Source: Methanospirillum stamsii (GTDB taxonomy: Archaea > Halobacteriota > Methanomicrobia > Methanomicrobiales > Methanospirillaceae). Taken from it: 64,000 bases of DNA. Each line of letters opens with the position of its first letter. The stretch's first letter is position 1. Positions 52,741 through 63,110 of this stretch are shown here, piece by piece. The notes beneath the pieces were generated by a model. The model ran no database searches. It had not been told where the DNA came from and was given only the letters and a program-made list of their open reading frames with translations. The stretch spans positions 147,450 to 211,449 of the forward strand of contig NZ_QGMZ01000014.1 of the NCBI RefSeq assembly GCF_003173335.1, read 5' to 3'. The translations under genes and the position numbers were made by a program.

Positions 52741-54780
52741 ATGACATATTCTCATACTTGGGAAAACATGGCACCGAGAATAGAAGGATATTGTACAGAG
52801 ATCATCAACTTTCTCCCGGATGCAACCTTTGTAATCGACCTTGACGGGAAGGTAATCGCCTGGAATAAGGCCATGGAAAGGATCACAGGGGTACCAGCAT
52901 CTCAGATCCTGGAAAAAGGTGACTATGAATATGCCCTCCCATTCTATGGCGAACGAAAACCAATGCTTGCCAATCTCATCCTCCTTCCGGATGAAGAGGT
53001 TGAAAGACGGTATAATCATGTCATTCGTGATGGTGATACCCTCGTTGTAGATATCTTCATTCCTTCTTTTGGCAAAGAGGGGACTTATTTCTGGGCCAAA
53101 GCCAGTCCACTTTATGATTCTGGGGGGAATATTGTTGGTGCTATTGAGACAATTCGAGACATAACTGACCGGATAAGAGGAGAGCAGGAGACAAAGCAGA
53201 CGGTCAGGAGACTGGAAGAGATCATCAGTTTTCTCCCGGATGCAACCTTTGTAATTGATCTTGACGGGAAAGTAATTGCCTGGAATAAGGCCATGGAAGA
53301 GGTGACCGGCTTACAATGTGCAGATATCCTTGGGAAAGGTGACTATGAATATGCCCTTCCATTCTATGGGGAACGAAAACCGATGCTTGCCAACCTTATC
53401 CTCCTTCATGATGAAGAAGTTGAAAGACGTTATAATCATATCATTCGTGATGGTGACACCCTTATCGTAGATATCTTCATTCCTTCTTTTGGCAAAGACG
53501 GGACCTATTTTTGGGCCAAAGCCAGCCCCCTTTATGACAAGGATGGAAACCTTGTCGGTGCGATAGAGAGCATCAGGGATATTTCTGATAGAAAACGGGC
53601 AGAACTGGAATCTGAAAATGCCCGGGCAAAGTTTGCTGAAATCATTAATTTCCTTCCCGACGCAACGGTGGTAATAGATACCAACGGAGTTGTGAAGGCA
53701 TGGAATCATGCAATGGAAATAATTTCCGGAATACCTGCTTCTGAAATGGTAGGGAAAGGAAATTATGAATATGCACTTCCCTTTTATGGAGAACGGCGTC
53801 CAATACTTGCCGATCTCGTATTCAGACCAAAGGATGAACTTACGAGTAAGTACTCTCACATTGAGCAGGAAGGAGATACCCTTGTAGTTGATACCTATCT
53901 CCCAAGATCAGGAAATAATGCCATATTCTGCTGGGCAAAGGCCAGTCCTTTGTATGATTCGAATAGAAATATTACAGGTGCCATCGAGACAATCCGGGAT
54001 ATTACTGACCGGAGAAGAATGGAAGAGAGACTGGCTCGATCTAAAGCGGAACTTGATATTGCATCAGAAATACAGAAAAGTTTCCTTCCTGATACTCTTC
54101 CGGTTATCAAAGGATTTGATGTGGCTGCTATTAGTGTGATGGCAAAAGAAGTTGGGGGAGACTTTTTTGATGTCATTCCAATGGAACTGGTACCCCTGGA
54201 AGAAGGGTCCTATGGAATTCTTATCGCTGATGTTTCTGGAAAAGGAATCCCTGCAGCCTTATTCATGGCCTTATCCCGGATTGTTGTACGGGTAAATGCC
54301 CTGTGGTATCAAGACCCTGCAAAAGCTATCATATCTGCAAACAAGATAATTACGCAGGACTCCAAGGCCGGGATGTTTGTTACCCTCTTTTATGGAATTT
54401 TATCCGAAAAGGATAAGACCATGACCTATGTAAATGCGGGACATAACCCGCCGCTGGTCTACCGTTCCCAATCCGGCATATTTGAAGAGTTGTTAATGAC
54501 AGGAATTGCAATAGGTGTAATAGATGATGAAAATTATGAAAAACAATCAGTCTATATCGGACCGGATGATATCATCGTGCTGTATACTGACGGTGTTACC
54601 GAATCACTCAGTTCCAGTAATGAGATGTTTGGTGAGAGTAGATTAAAAGATATCATCCAAAAATATGCCTCATTAAATGCATTGGAAATCAAGGAGAAAA
54701 TATTACAGGAGGTGCAGATATTTAGCGAATCAGAACCTCAGTTTGATGATATCACCCTCTTAATCATCAAAGGAACATAA
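52741..54780 (+). CDS. triple-PAS PP2C-type (SpoIIE/RsbU-like) phosphatase
   Basis: A 679-residue signalling protein. Three PAS domains at about 20-155, 160-295 and 300-435 each contain FLPDAT and YEYALPFYGER. A short coiled coil (RMEERLARSKAELDIASEIQ) leads to a PP2C-like phosphatase with EVGGDFFD, LIADVSGKGIPAALFM, NAGHNPP and LYTDGVTES, all metal-binding Asp present. It should dephosphorylate a partner protein in response to a small-molecule, redox or light signal. ATG 52741 lacks a ribosome binding site; ATG 52768 is an alternative. There is no membrane segment, so it is cytoplasmic. Confidence 0.92.
   Translation: MTYSHTWENMAPRIEGYCTEIINFLPDATFVIDLDGKVIAWNKAMERITGVPASQILEKGDYEYALPFYGERKPMLANLILLPDEEVERRYNHVIRDGDTLVVDIFIPSFGKEGTYFWAKASPLYDSGGNIVGAIETIRDITDRIRGEQETKQTVRRLEEIISFLPDATFVIDLDGKVIAWNKAMEEVTGLQCADILGKGDYEYALPFYGERKPMLANLILLHDEEVERRYNHIIRDGDTLIVDIFIPSFGKDGTYFWAKASPLYDKDGNLVGAIESIRDISDRKRAELESENARAKFAEIINFLPDATVVIDTNGVVKAWNHAMEIISGIPASEMVGKGNYEYALPFYGERRPILADLVFRPKDELTSKYSHIEQEGDTLVVDTYLPRSGNNAIFCWAKASPLYDSNRNITGAIETIRDITDRRRMEERLARSKAELDIASEIQKSFLPDTLPVIKGFDVAAISVMAKEVGGDFFDVIPMELVPLEEGSYGILIADVSGKGIPAALFMALSRIVVRVNALWYQDPAKAIISANKIITQDSKAGMFVTLFYGILSEKDKTMTYVNAGHNPPLVYRSQSGIFEELLMTGIAIGVIDDENYEKQSVYIGPDDIIVLYTDGVTESLSSSNEMFGESRLKDIIQKYASLNALEIKEKILQEVQIFSESEPQFDDITLLIIKGT
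52801..54060 (+). repeat. three tandem 420-bp PAS-coding units
   Basis: Units begin at 52801, 53221 and 53641 (matching points ATCATCAACTTT, ATCATCAGTTTT, ATCATTAATTTC), exactly 420 bp or 140 codons apart. Units 1 and 2 are nearly identical over long runs; unit 3 is more diverged. No length change has occurred in either linker. Confidence 0.85.
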
Positions 54781-54905
54781 GGGTTTGATAACCGAATTCT
54801 GATTCTCAATATTGTCCCAATATTTCCAGGTGAGAGAAAAAGAGCGAAGGGTTTTTTCTTTCCAAAGGGTCTGATCTCTTTATGAGCAAATAAAAAAATC
54901 GGAAA

Positions 54906-56018
54906 TTATTCCCGGTATTCTTCAAATTTCCCGTCTTTGACAATCTTCATCGCTATCGGATAGGAAGCAACTCCCATGTCATCAAACACTACTCTTCCCA
55001 GGGTTCCGTTGTAGGTCCGGTTTTCAAACCATGAATACAGACATTTTGAAGAATCTCCACATTCAGATACAGCGGATGAGAGCATTGACATCGCATCATA
55101 TCCTTCAGCCCCATAAAATGTAGAGTTCTCCCCATATTTCTCAAAATACTGGTTAAAAAACGGGTGAGATGTATTTAAAGCCGGAGAGGTGAATATAAGT
55201 CCATCAGCAGAATTTATTTCCGTGAGTGAGTTACGTTCAATGACGCGGGTTCCTACAAAGGGGGTAGTAATATTATGTTCACGTAATAGCCGGATAACTT
55301 CTCCACCTTCAGAAACAGATAAAAGAACGATAACATCAGGGTTACTCTCAATTATTTCAGAATAGTTCAGAGTTGTTTCTACACTGTCCTGATTGTATCG
55401 AATATTCAATATTATTTTTCCCGGAAGAAGTGCATCAAGAGTAGAGAAATATCCGTTGCTATAGTCATTATCTCCTCCAATGACGGCTATCCGGTCAAAT
55501 TTATTGAGGTATGATGCAAGGACCGGGGATTCCTGTGCAACACCTGGTGTAAACCTGATCAGTCTGTCAGAAGAAGAACTTTGGTTTATTGCTGCACTTC
55601 CAAGTGCAACTTGAACAATACCCATATCAGATGCTTCAGGATAGACAACATTCGAAGTCCAACTTGCAACTGTAATCACAGTTGGTATTTCCGGTTTGCT
55701 CTCTTTCATTTCTTTCCATGAGGAGATTGCCTTTGTAGGTTCACTTCCTCCATCCATAATCATTGGGCGAATTGGTGAATCAGGACTGTTATTCAGAGCC
55801 AATTCAAATGCCCGTAAATATTCTTCTCCAATATCAGCAACAAATCCGCTCTTCATCACAAGAATCCCGATTGGAACATCTGAATTTTGTATCTGAACGC
55901 TGGGAGTATCAATGCTCAAATTCCCGGTCTGCACCAGGTTTTCAGAAATATCTGCTGTTACCATACATCCGGTGAGAATAGCGATGAGGGTAACTATTGA
56001 GATAATGAAAAATTTCAT
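54906..56018 (-). CDS. substrate-binding lipoprotein, branched-chain amino acid (LivK) type
   Basis: A 370-residue periplasmic-binding-protein fold protein. Signal sequence with a lipobox-like LTGC at about 15-18, then the type I binding fold starting VPIGILVMKSGFVADIGEEY and features such as TVITVASWTSN, VIGGDNDYSNGY and AEGYDAMSML. No permease or ATPase genes are adjacent, so it may be a stand-alone sensor that feeds ligand information to a neighbouring kinase or phosphatase; this is inference from context only. Confidence 0.85.
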   Translation of the reverse strand: MKFFIISIVTLIAILTGCMVTADISENLVQTGNLSIDTPSVQIQNSDVPIGILVMKSGFVADIGEEYLRAFELALNNSPDSPIRPMIMDGGSEPTKAISSWKEMKESKPEIPTVITVASWTSNVVYPEASDMGIVQVALGSAAINQSSSSDRLIRFTPGVAQESPVLASYLNKFDRIAVIGGDNDYSNGYFSTLDALLPGKIILNIRYNQDSVETTLNYSEIIESNPDVIVLLSVSEGGEVIRLLREHNITTPFVGTRVIERNSLTEINSADGLIFTSPALNTSHPFFNQYFEKYGENSTFYGAEGYDAMSMLSSAVSECGDSSKCLYSWFENRTYNGTLGRVVFDDMGVASYPIAMKIVKDGKFEEYRE

Positions 56019-57203
56019 CTCTATTAATTATCATGGATATACAATAATTGCTGGTACCCTCATAGAAAAAAATTGAGAATAGTATTTAATCATATTCTTT
56101 TAACAAATTCTATGGCTTCTTTTCCGGTTATCGTTTTCCAGTTATGATCTTTGTGCAACTAATTGATTATTGCAGCACCCATCATTTCACAAATGTCCTG
56201 ATAAGTTAGTTTTTCTCTCACATATAAATGAGGTCCGGATAAAGGAAATTACAAGTTTTCTAATAGAATCACCGGTTAATACCAAAAATTTCGAAAATTC
56301 TTTTACAGGTACCATATTTTACTGATATTTAGGTTATTTGAATAGCATTGGGTCTTAACTGACCAATAACCGCTGAATAAGAATGTCCATCGTTCCTCTG
56401 AACCGAAATGAAAATAAAGATGAATGGGGGGGAATTAATAAAACACTTATTGTCATGTATCATTGTTTATCAAAAATCTCTTAAATTATCGTTATTTCAT
56501 AAAAATACGGATAATTTATCATGTGGTTTTTCATTTCAAAAAATATACGTAAAATAGGTTTTATTAATCGATTACTCCAAGGATCTGGGTATGTCAAGGG
56601 GTCGCTATTTGTGAGAGAAAACCGCCCATTGGATAAATGGCAGCCAATGAGATCCTTTATTTTAAGCATGATGCTGGAATTCCTTCATCCACTTTAAAAT
56701 GAGATCAAATCAGGTGCAAAAAATTTGTTGAATTTGTTGGGGAATGAGGCATAATGTGTGTTGTGGATAGCCTGTGAGGAAAATAGGTGTATAGTGTGGC
56801 AATATTTAATCAATTTTAATGCGCTTTATATGTTTAAAAATTTTCGATTTGAATTGTAATGATTGTTGGTTAGTTTTGAATACTATTAATGAAGTATTTC
56901 ATCCGGATAAAACCCGTTCCCTGGCAGACATTAACACTAATTTCAGATAAACATCTTGACGTTCTTAATTTTCGAAAATTTAAGATATTTGTCTGTATTG
57001 TTACATTTCTGATACAAAAGAAGGAAATAATTGCTCTCAAAAATTAAAACGTAATAATCTCTTATAAATTAACGGTAAATTCAGAAAATACTCATTATAA
57101 AAATCTATTTATTTATAATTATAGGGTTAAATAAAAAAATCAATTCATATGGTTTTATGTAATATCATTCAGATTTCCAATACAAGAGTGTCGGGTATAG
57201 TAT
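56019..57203. other. 1.2-kb AT-rich intergenic region
   Basis: Separates divergent genes. On the minus strand at about 56090-56240 a decayed frame reads LYVREKLTYQDICEMMGAAI, TAG, then HNWKTITGKEAIEFVKRI, TGA; it looks like the end of a lost gene. The part 56700-57200 is extremely AT-rich and probably contains the promoter of the giant kinase gene, but no single TATA box stands out. The 62-codon frame at 56481-56669 has no support. Confidence 0.5.
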
Positions 57204-60200
57204 ATGATACAGGAATCAGAGGTACCTGTTTTATTTTTCTCCGGAAAAGAAACACATCTCTTTTGTTATCATCATGACAAACTCAATTCAAAAGTTATTT
57301 TGAAAGTTATTTCCGAGAAAAATCCTTCACGAAACGTAGTAAAAAAATTTGAAAACGAATACTCAGTAACTTCCTTATCAAAATCACCGGTAATAAGGAA
57401 AGGACTTGGTAAAACTTTTTTTCGTGAAAGACCTGCTCTTATTCTGGAATATGTTGAGGGAAATACAATAGATTCTCTTATTTCGGGAAAATCTTTAATT
57501 GTTAATGAATTTCTGGAACTTGCGATTAAAATTACCCGCGCTTTGGTGTCATTACATGATGAAAACATCATTCATAAAAACCTGGATGGTTCCAACATTT
57601 TACTGGATAATTCTGGCAATATCCGGCTTATTGATCTTGGTATTGCAATAAAAATAAAATCCGGCCTTTACCAAAAGCCAACACCTGGAATCATCGAAGG
57701 CAACCTCTCGTACCTCCCTCCTGAACAGACCGGAAGGGTTTCAATGAATATTTGTCCTGGTTCGGATCTTTATTCTGTTGGTATCCTGTTTTACCGGATG
57801 CTTACCGGTGGATTTCCATATGTTGCTGATGATCCTCTCGAATTGCTTCATTTTCATATAGCAGGTACACCCATCCCTGTTCATCAGTTAAGGCCCGAGA
57901 TACCTGTCCCGATATCCAGCATTGTTTTACATTTACTGGAAAAAAACCCGGATCTTCGGTATAAAACGGCAAAGGGACTATTACATGATCTACAGCAATG
58001 TTTACGAACATGGGAGATAGAAGGAACCATTTCAGTTTTCAAACCCGGATTGAAAGATATCGCTGGAGATGTAGTCTTTCCGGACCATCTTTATGGAAGG
58101 GATAAAGATCTGCGACTCCTTGAATCATTTTTCAGAAAAATACCTGATAAAAGATTAACAGTTCTTTTTATCTCCGGTTTATCTGGTGTTGGTAAAACTG
58201 CTCTTGTTCATAAACTAATACCTCTTGTCACCCAGACCGGTGGGATATTTATTGAGGGAAAGTTTTATGAGCAGAACGTTACAGGACCCTATTCTGCATG
58301 GATTGATGCATTCAATAATTTTGTCGACATAATTCTTTCTCTTTCAGATAAATCTGTGGAATGGTGGAAATCCAGGATATTATTCTCTGTAGGTAATGTT
58401 GGAAAAGTACTGACTGATCTCATTCCTTCTCTGGAACTATTAATCGGACCACAACCGGACATTCCTGACCTTGGTGGAATAGAAACAAGAAACCGGTTTA
58501 ACTACATTTTTCAAAAATTTATCCGGGCAATTTCCGGCCCGGAGAATCCTCTTGTGATTTTTCTGGATGACCTTCAATGGATTGATGAGTCATCATTAGA
58601 ATTATTCCAGACTTTATGTAATGATAAAGAATCCCGTTCATGCCTCATTATTGGGGCATATAGAGATAATGAAGTTCAGGATATGCATCCACTTCAAAAA
58701 ACAATAAAAGTGATGGAATCACTTGGAGTCACCAATCAAAGAATATATCTATCTGATCTCTGTCCGGATGATATCTCTTCATTACTCTTGGATATTTTTC
58801 ATTGCTCTCATGATGTCTCAACTTCTGTTTCTGAAACTCTGTATCTGAAATCTGGTGGAAATATATTTATTATCAGGCAAATCATCACATCTTTGGTAGA
58901 AAAAGGAGAAATAGGTTACAATCCAGAATCCGGAGAATGGAATTTTGACCTTCTAAAAATATCCAGATTACCGGTATCAGATAATGTGGTAGACTTAATG
59001 ATCCGACGAATTAGTCTATTGTCATTTCATACTACCAGGATACTAACGGTTGCAGCCTGTATTGGTTCATCCTTTACTGCAGAAATAATTGTCCGGGTTC
59101 TCACTAATGAGGATATCTCAAATATTTTTTTTGAACTGACAAATCTGGAAGAAAATGGTTTCATTTATCGGAACGGATCTGAATATTTTTTTGCACATGA
59201 TGGAATATATCAGGCTGTTCAGGAACTACTTGATGATAAATCCAGGCAAAAAATTCATTTTCTAATAGCGAATATTCTCATAGAATTACATCCGGATTAT
59301 GAATCAAAAGATATTATTTTTGCTATCGCTCATCATTATGTGTTCGGATTTGGTCATGATTCTTCTTTAGAATCCCGAATTCAGCTTGCCCGATTGTGCC
59401 TAATTGCCGGAGCCAGGGCAAGGCAATCGAATGCCTACCTGGAAGCGGGAGATTTTTTTTTAAAAGGAATATCCTGTCTGGACCCAAATGGATGGGAAAA
59501 ACACTATGATCTGATGGTGCAACTTAACTTTGGGGCAGCAGAAGTTACATTTCTTTCCGGTAAGTACGATCTGATGAATGAACTGGTAAGAAGTATCCAT
59601 TCTCATGTCCTGTCTGTTTCTGAAAAAATTCCCGTGGTTATTCATGAACTGAATTATTTATGTCTGTCAGGAAAATTATTAGAAGCGATAAATTATGGCA
59701 CCCGGACTTTGAAAGAAATTGGATTTGAAATCCCTGAAAATCCTACCCCTGAAGATGTTACTAAATCTTTTTCAGATACCTTAAACCTGTTGAATGAAAT
59801 TACCATTGAAGCGGTTGATGATCTCCCTGATTTAACATCAGGGAATTTCCTGTCTGGTCTTCAGATTATTGAAGTAATAAGTTTTCCATTATATGCTCAA
59901 TTTCCTGTAAAATATGCAATTAATAGTTCAATTCAGGTTTATAACACTCTCAAGCTTGGAAAATCAGTCATTTCACCGATTGCATTTTGTTCTTTTGCAG
60001 GAAGTCTGAATTTCTTTGGTGAAAATTATACTGCTGCATATGAAATCGGAAAAAAAGGGGTAGATTTAATATCTGTTTGTAATGCAGAGGCGTTTGAAAG
60101 TGCTATTTATTTTAAATATGGATCTCTTATCCAGCCATGGGCTGAGCATTATTCGAACATAGTAAAAAGTTTTGCCAGATCCATCTCCAAAGGTTATGAA

Positions 60201-63110
60201 ATCGGTGATTATACATTTATCGGTTATAGTGCTCTCCATCAGGTAACCTCGGCATTTCTGGCTGGAGAATCGTTGGAAGAAATAATCCGGATTACAAAAG
60301 AAAACCATTTAATCACTACAAATCTTAACCAGGATTTACTTGTTTTTTTAATAGATTGCTTCCGGGAATGTTCAGAGTTACTACATGATAATTCCTGCAC
60401 GGAATTGCCTATCCTTGACGAAACCAAATGGCTTGAAATAGCTCACAAATTCTCATTTTATCATGGAATTTCCATCTATTATTCAATAAAAATGATAAAG
60501 GCTATTTTTTTGAATGACCCGGATGTCCAGGTATATGCTGATGAAGCTATCAAGTATATATCCGGAATTATAGGTTCTTTTGGATATCCCCCGATTATTT
60601 TTTATTATTGCATCAGTTCCCTTATGACATGTGAGAGTCATCCGGAACGAAAAGAAGAGCTTCTTGAAACCATACAATCCTATCTGAACCAACTTGAAAA
60701 TGTTGCTGAAAAATGTAAGATGAATTTTCAGCATAAAGTTTATCTGATTAAAGCAGAACTTGCAAGATCAGGTGGAGATTTTGATTCAGCCATGATTTTT
60801 TATGAAAAAGCGATATTAGGGGCATATGAAAACCAGTATATTAATGATGAAATTTTAGCATGTGAAATGGCAGGCAATTTCTGGATTCAGCGGGGTATGA
60901 AAAGCATCGCCGGGCACTATCTTGATCGGGCAAGAAATGCCTGTATCAGATGGGAGGCATTCGGGAAAGTCCATTTGTTGGAAGATAAGTATAAAGAGAT
61001 TTTTAGTTTTTATACTTCCGATAATGATAATGTGTCTTATACCGAGACCAATCTTGATTTTTTGAGTGTATTAAAGGCCTCACAAGCGATATCTGATGAA
61101 ATTGATCTGAAACGACTGGTAAAGACACTCATGCAGACGGTAATAGAAAATGCAGGAGCTGAGAGGGGCGTTCTTATATTGAAACAGGGTACAATTTTTT
61201 CCGTTGAAGCAGACTTGATTCCTGACAAAGGATATCTGGAAATCATGATGGGGATGCCACTTAGCAAATCGGTTTCATTACCCATTGGATTGATACAAAA
61301 TGCCATACGAAAAAAGGAGACAATTATTCTCTCTGATGCATCAGGTGATTCTCAATATTCCCATACCAAACAGATCCGGAATCTGAACCTGAAATCTATT
61401 CTTTGTATGCCTCTTGTATCCGGACATAATGTTACCGGGGTTATCTATCTTGAAAATAATCTTTTAGAAGGAGCATTTACCCGGGATCGTGTATCTGTTA
61501 TTGAGATTCTCGCTTCACAAGCAATAATTTCATTGAAAAATGCCCGATATTATGACGAACAGATACATCTTGTTCGTCATCTTGAACAGGAAATAAATGA
61601 AAAGAAAAGGATTGAAGCTGAATTAGTCAGATATCAGAATCAACTGGAGGAACTGGTATCCGAAAGGACCAGAGAACTTCAAATCGCAAAAGTTCAGGCA
61701 GAAAATGCAAACAAGGCAAAGAGTATATTTCTTTCTGCAATGAGTCATGAATTAAGGACTCCTTTGAATGCAATAATCGGTTTTTCTCAGTTACTTCAAA
61801 AATCCAGGAATCTGACCCAAAAAGAGCAAAACCAATTGGAAACGATATTTAATAGTGGTTCACATCTTTTAAAACTCATAACTGATCTTCTTGATATTGG
61901 CAAGATTGAACTGAATAAACTGGAATTGGAATCACATCCGTTTAACCTTTCTTCTACTATTCATCAGGTCTGTGAAATGTCTGAAATTACGGCTAATGAG
62001 AAAAAACTGAATCTACGTTATGTTCCTTTGACTGAATTTCCTCCATATGTGCTTGGAGATGAACAGAAATTAAAACAGATATTGATAAATCTGTTAATAA
62101 ATGCAATAAAATTCACTAAAGAGGGAATTGTTACCTTTAATGTTTCATATGATCCGGAAAAAGAGACGTTACTATCAGAAATTGAAGACACCGGAATTGG
62201 AATACCTCCTGATAAACATGAGGAGATATTTATTCCCTTTTCTCAATTGAATAATGAGAATAAAATCCGTGAGGGAATCGGTCTTGGTCTTTCAATAACG
62301 AAAAGACTGGTTGAACTCATGGATGGAAAAATTGATTTTTCCAGTGTTCCGAATATTGGAACTAAATTTATTTTTGAAGTTCGTCTTCCAATTGTTCAGA
62401 AAATTGAAAAAACCAACTTTTCAAAAGATGTTATCGGTTATAACGGTGATATTTTATCAGTCCTCATTGTTGATGATAATGAAGATAATGCCTCATTGTT
62501 AATCTCATTTTTGGAGCCTCTTGGATTTAAGGTGTATTATGTAAAGAACGGGGCAGATGCTTTACAATTTGTTACTGAAAAAAGAGGTGATGAACTTTTA
62601 TCTCTCATATTTTTGGATCTGGTTATGCCAGGAATGGATGGATGTGAAGTACTGGAAAGGTTTTATCAGTATTTTCAAATTCTTCCTTTCAAGGTCATCG
62701 GGATATCTGCAACGGTGTATGATACAGAATTAAAAAATAAATTTGTGAATTTATGTGATATATTTTTTGAAAAACCCGTTAATTATGTTCAGATAATTGA
62801 TTCGATAAAAAATCTTCTAAACATTGAATGGATATACGAACCGGAATTGAAAGATTCACTTAAGTATTCAGATAATTTCGGTGAATTAATATCCATAATT
62901 CATAGTTTACCAAAAGCCGGAATTATTGAAGAAATTCGTGAATTTGTTATCTCCGGGGATTACAAAAGTCTGGAATCCAAATTAGAGGAGATTGAAAGAA
63001 CAGATAAAAGATTATCCGGTTTTTGTAAGAAACTCTCATTTTTTGCAGCTAATTATGATGAAGTTTCAATGCTCTCATATCTGAATGAAATTTCAGGGAG
63101 GATCGTATGA
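57204..63110 (+). CDS. giant Ser/Thr kinase-like, ATPase, GAF, histidine kinase, receiver protein
   Basis: A 1968-residue cytoplasmic signalling protein. Order: protein kinase-like domain (about 1-265), AAA_16 ATPase (Walker A ISGLSGVGKTAL near 324, Walker B VIFLDDLQWIDESS near 452), a long helical TPR-like region (about 600-1270), GAF domain (about 1295-1446), coiled coil, HisKA with MSHELRTPLNAI (His near 1514), HATPase with GIGLGLSITKRL, and a receiver with LIFLDLVMPGMDG (Asp near 1804), plus a C-terminal tail. The kinase catalytic loop reads IIHKNLDGSNILL, with Asn for the catalytic Asp, and DLG for DFG. This architecture is known from cyanobacteria and other multidomain sensors. The next gene overlaps by 4 bp. 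Confidence 0.93.
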   Translation: MIQESEVPVLFFSGKETHLFCYHHDKLNSKVILKVISEKNPSRNVVKKFENEYSVTSLSKSPVIRKGLGKTFFRERPALILEYVEGNTIDSLISGKSLIVNEFLELAIKITRALVSLHDENIIHKNLDGSNILLDNSGNIRLIDLGIAIKIKSGLYQKPTPGIIEGNLSYLPPEQTGRVSMNICPGSDLYSVGILFYRMLTGGFPYVADDPLELLHFHIAGTPIPVHQLRPEIPVPISSIVLHLLEKNPDLRYKTAKGLLHDLQQCLRTWEIEGTISVFKPGLKDIAGDVVFPDHLYGRDKDLRLLESFFRKIPDKRLTVLFISGLSGVGKTALVHKLIPLVTQTGGIFIEGKFYEQNVTGPYSAWIDAFNNFVDIILSLSDKSVEWWKSRILFSVGNVGKVLTDLIPSLELLIGPQPDIPDLGGIETRNRFNYIFQKFIRAISGPENPLVIFLDDLQWIDESSLELFQTLCNDKESRSCLIIGAYRDNEVQDMHPLQKTIKVMESLGVTNQRIYLSDLCPDDISSLLLDIFHCSHDVSTSVSETLYLKSGGNIFIIRQIITSLVEKGEIGYNPESGEWNFDLLKISRLPVSDNVVDLMIRRISLLSFHTTRILTVAACIGSSFTAEIIVRVLTNEDISNIFFELTNLEENGFIYRNGSEYFFAHDGIYQAVQELLDDKSRQKIHFLIANILIELHPDYESKDIIFAIAHHYVFGFGHDSSLESRIQLARLCLIAGARARQSNAYLEAGDFFLKGISCLDPNGWEKHYDLMVQLNFGAAEVTFLSGKYDLMNELVRSIHSHVLSVSEKIPVVIHELNYLCLSGKLLEAINYGTRTLKEIGFEIPENPTPEDVTKSFSDTLNLLNEITIEAVDDLPDLTSGNFLSGLQIIEVISFPLYAQFPVKYAINSSIQVYNTLKLGKSVISPIAFCSFAGSLNFFGENYTAAYEIGKKGVDLISVCNAEAFESAIYFKYGSLIQPWAEHYSNIVKSFARSISKGYEIGDYTFIGYSALHQVTSAFLAGESLEEIIRITKENHLITTNLNQDLLVFLIDCFRECSELLHDNSCTELPILDETKWLEIAHKFSFYHGISIYYSIKMIKAIFLNDPDVQVYADEAIKYISGIIGSFGYPPIIFYYCISSLMTCESHPERKEELLETIQSYLNQLENVAEKCKMNFQHKVYLIKAELARSGGDFDSAMIFYEKAILGAYENQYINDEILACEMAGNFWIQRGMKSIAGHYLDRARNACIRWEAFGKVHLLEDKYKEIFSFYTSDNDNVSYTETNLDFLSVLKASQAISDEIDLKRLVKTLMQTVIENAGAERGVLILKQGTIFSVEADLIPDKGYLEIMMGMPLSKSVSLPIGLIQNAIRKKETIILSDASGDSQYSHTKQIRNLNLKSILCMPLVSGHNVTGVIYLENNLLEGAFTRDRVSVIEILASQAIISLKNARYYDEQIHLVRHLEQEINEKKRIEAELVRYQNQLEELVSERTRELQIAKVQAENANKAKSIFLSAMSHELRTPLNAIIGFSQLLQKSRNLTQKEQNQLETIFNSGSHLLKLITDLLDIGKIELNKLELESHPFNLSSTIHQVCEMSEITANEKKLNLRYVPLTEFPPYVLGDEQKLKQILINLLINAIKFTKEGIVTFNVSYDPEKETLLSEIEDTGIGIPPDKHEEIFIPFSQLNNENKIREGIGLGLSITKRLVELMDGKIDFSSVPNIGTKFIFEVRLPIVQKIEKTNFSKDVIGYNGDILSVLIVDDNEDNASLLISFLEPLGFKVYYVKNGADALQFVTEKRGDELLSLIFLDLVMPGMDGCEVLERFYQYFQILPFKVIGISATVYDTELKNKFVNLCDIFFEKPVNYVQIIDSIKNLLNIEWIYEPELKDSLKYSDNFGELISIIHSLPKAGIIEEIREFVISGDYKSLESKLEEIERTDKRLSGFCKKLSFFAANYDEVSMLSYLNEISGRIV

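Noticed and set aside
56481..56669. 62-codon minus-strand frame in the AT-rich gap
   Set aside because: No ribosome binding site, no recognisable sequence and located in low-complexity AT-rich DNA.
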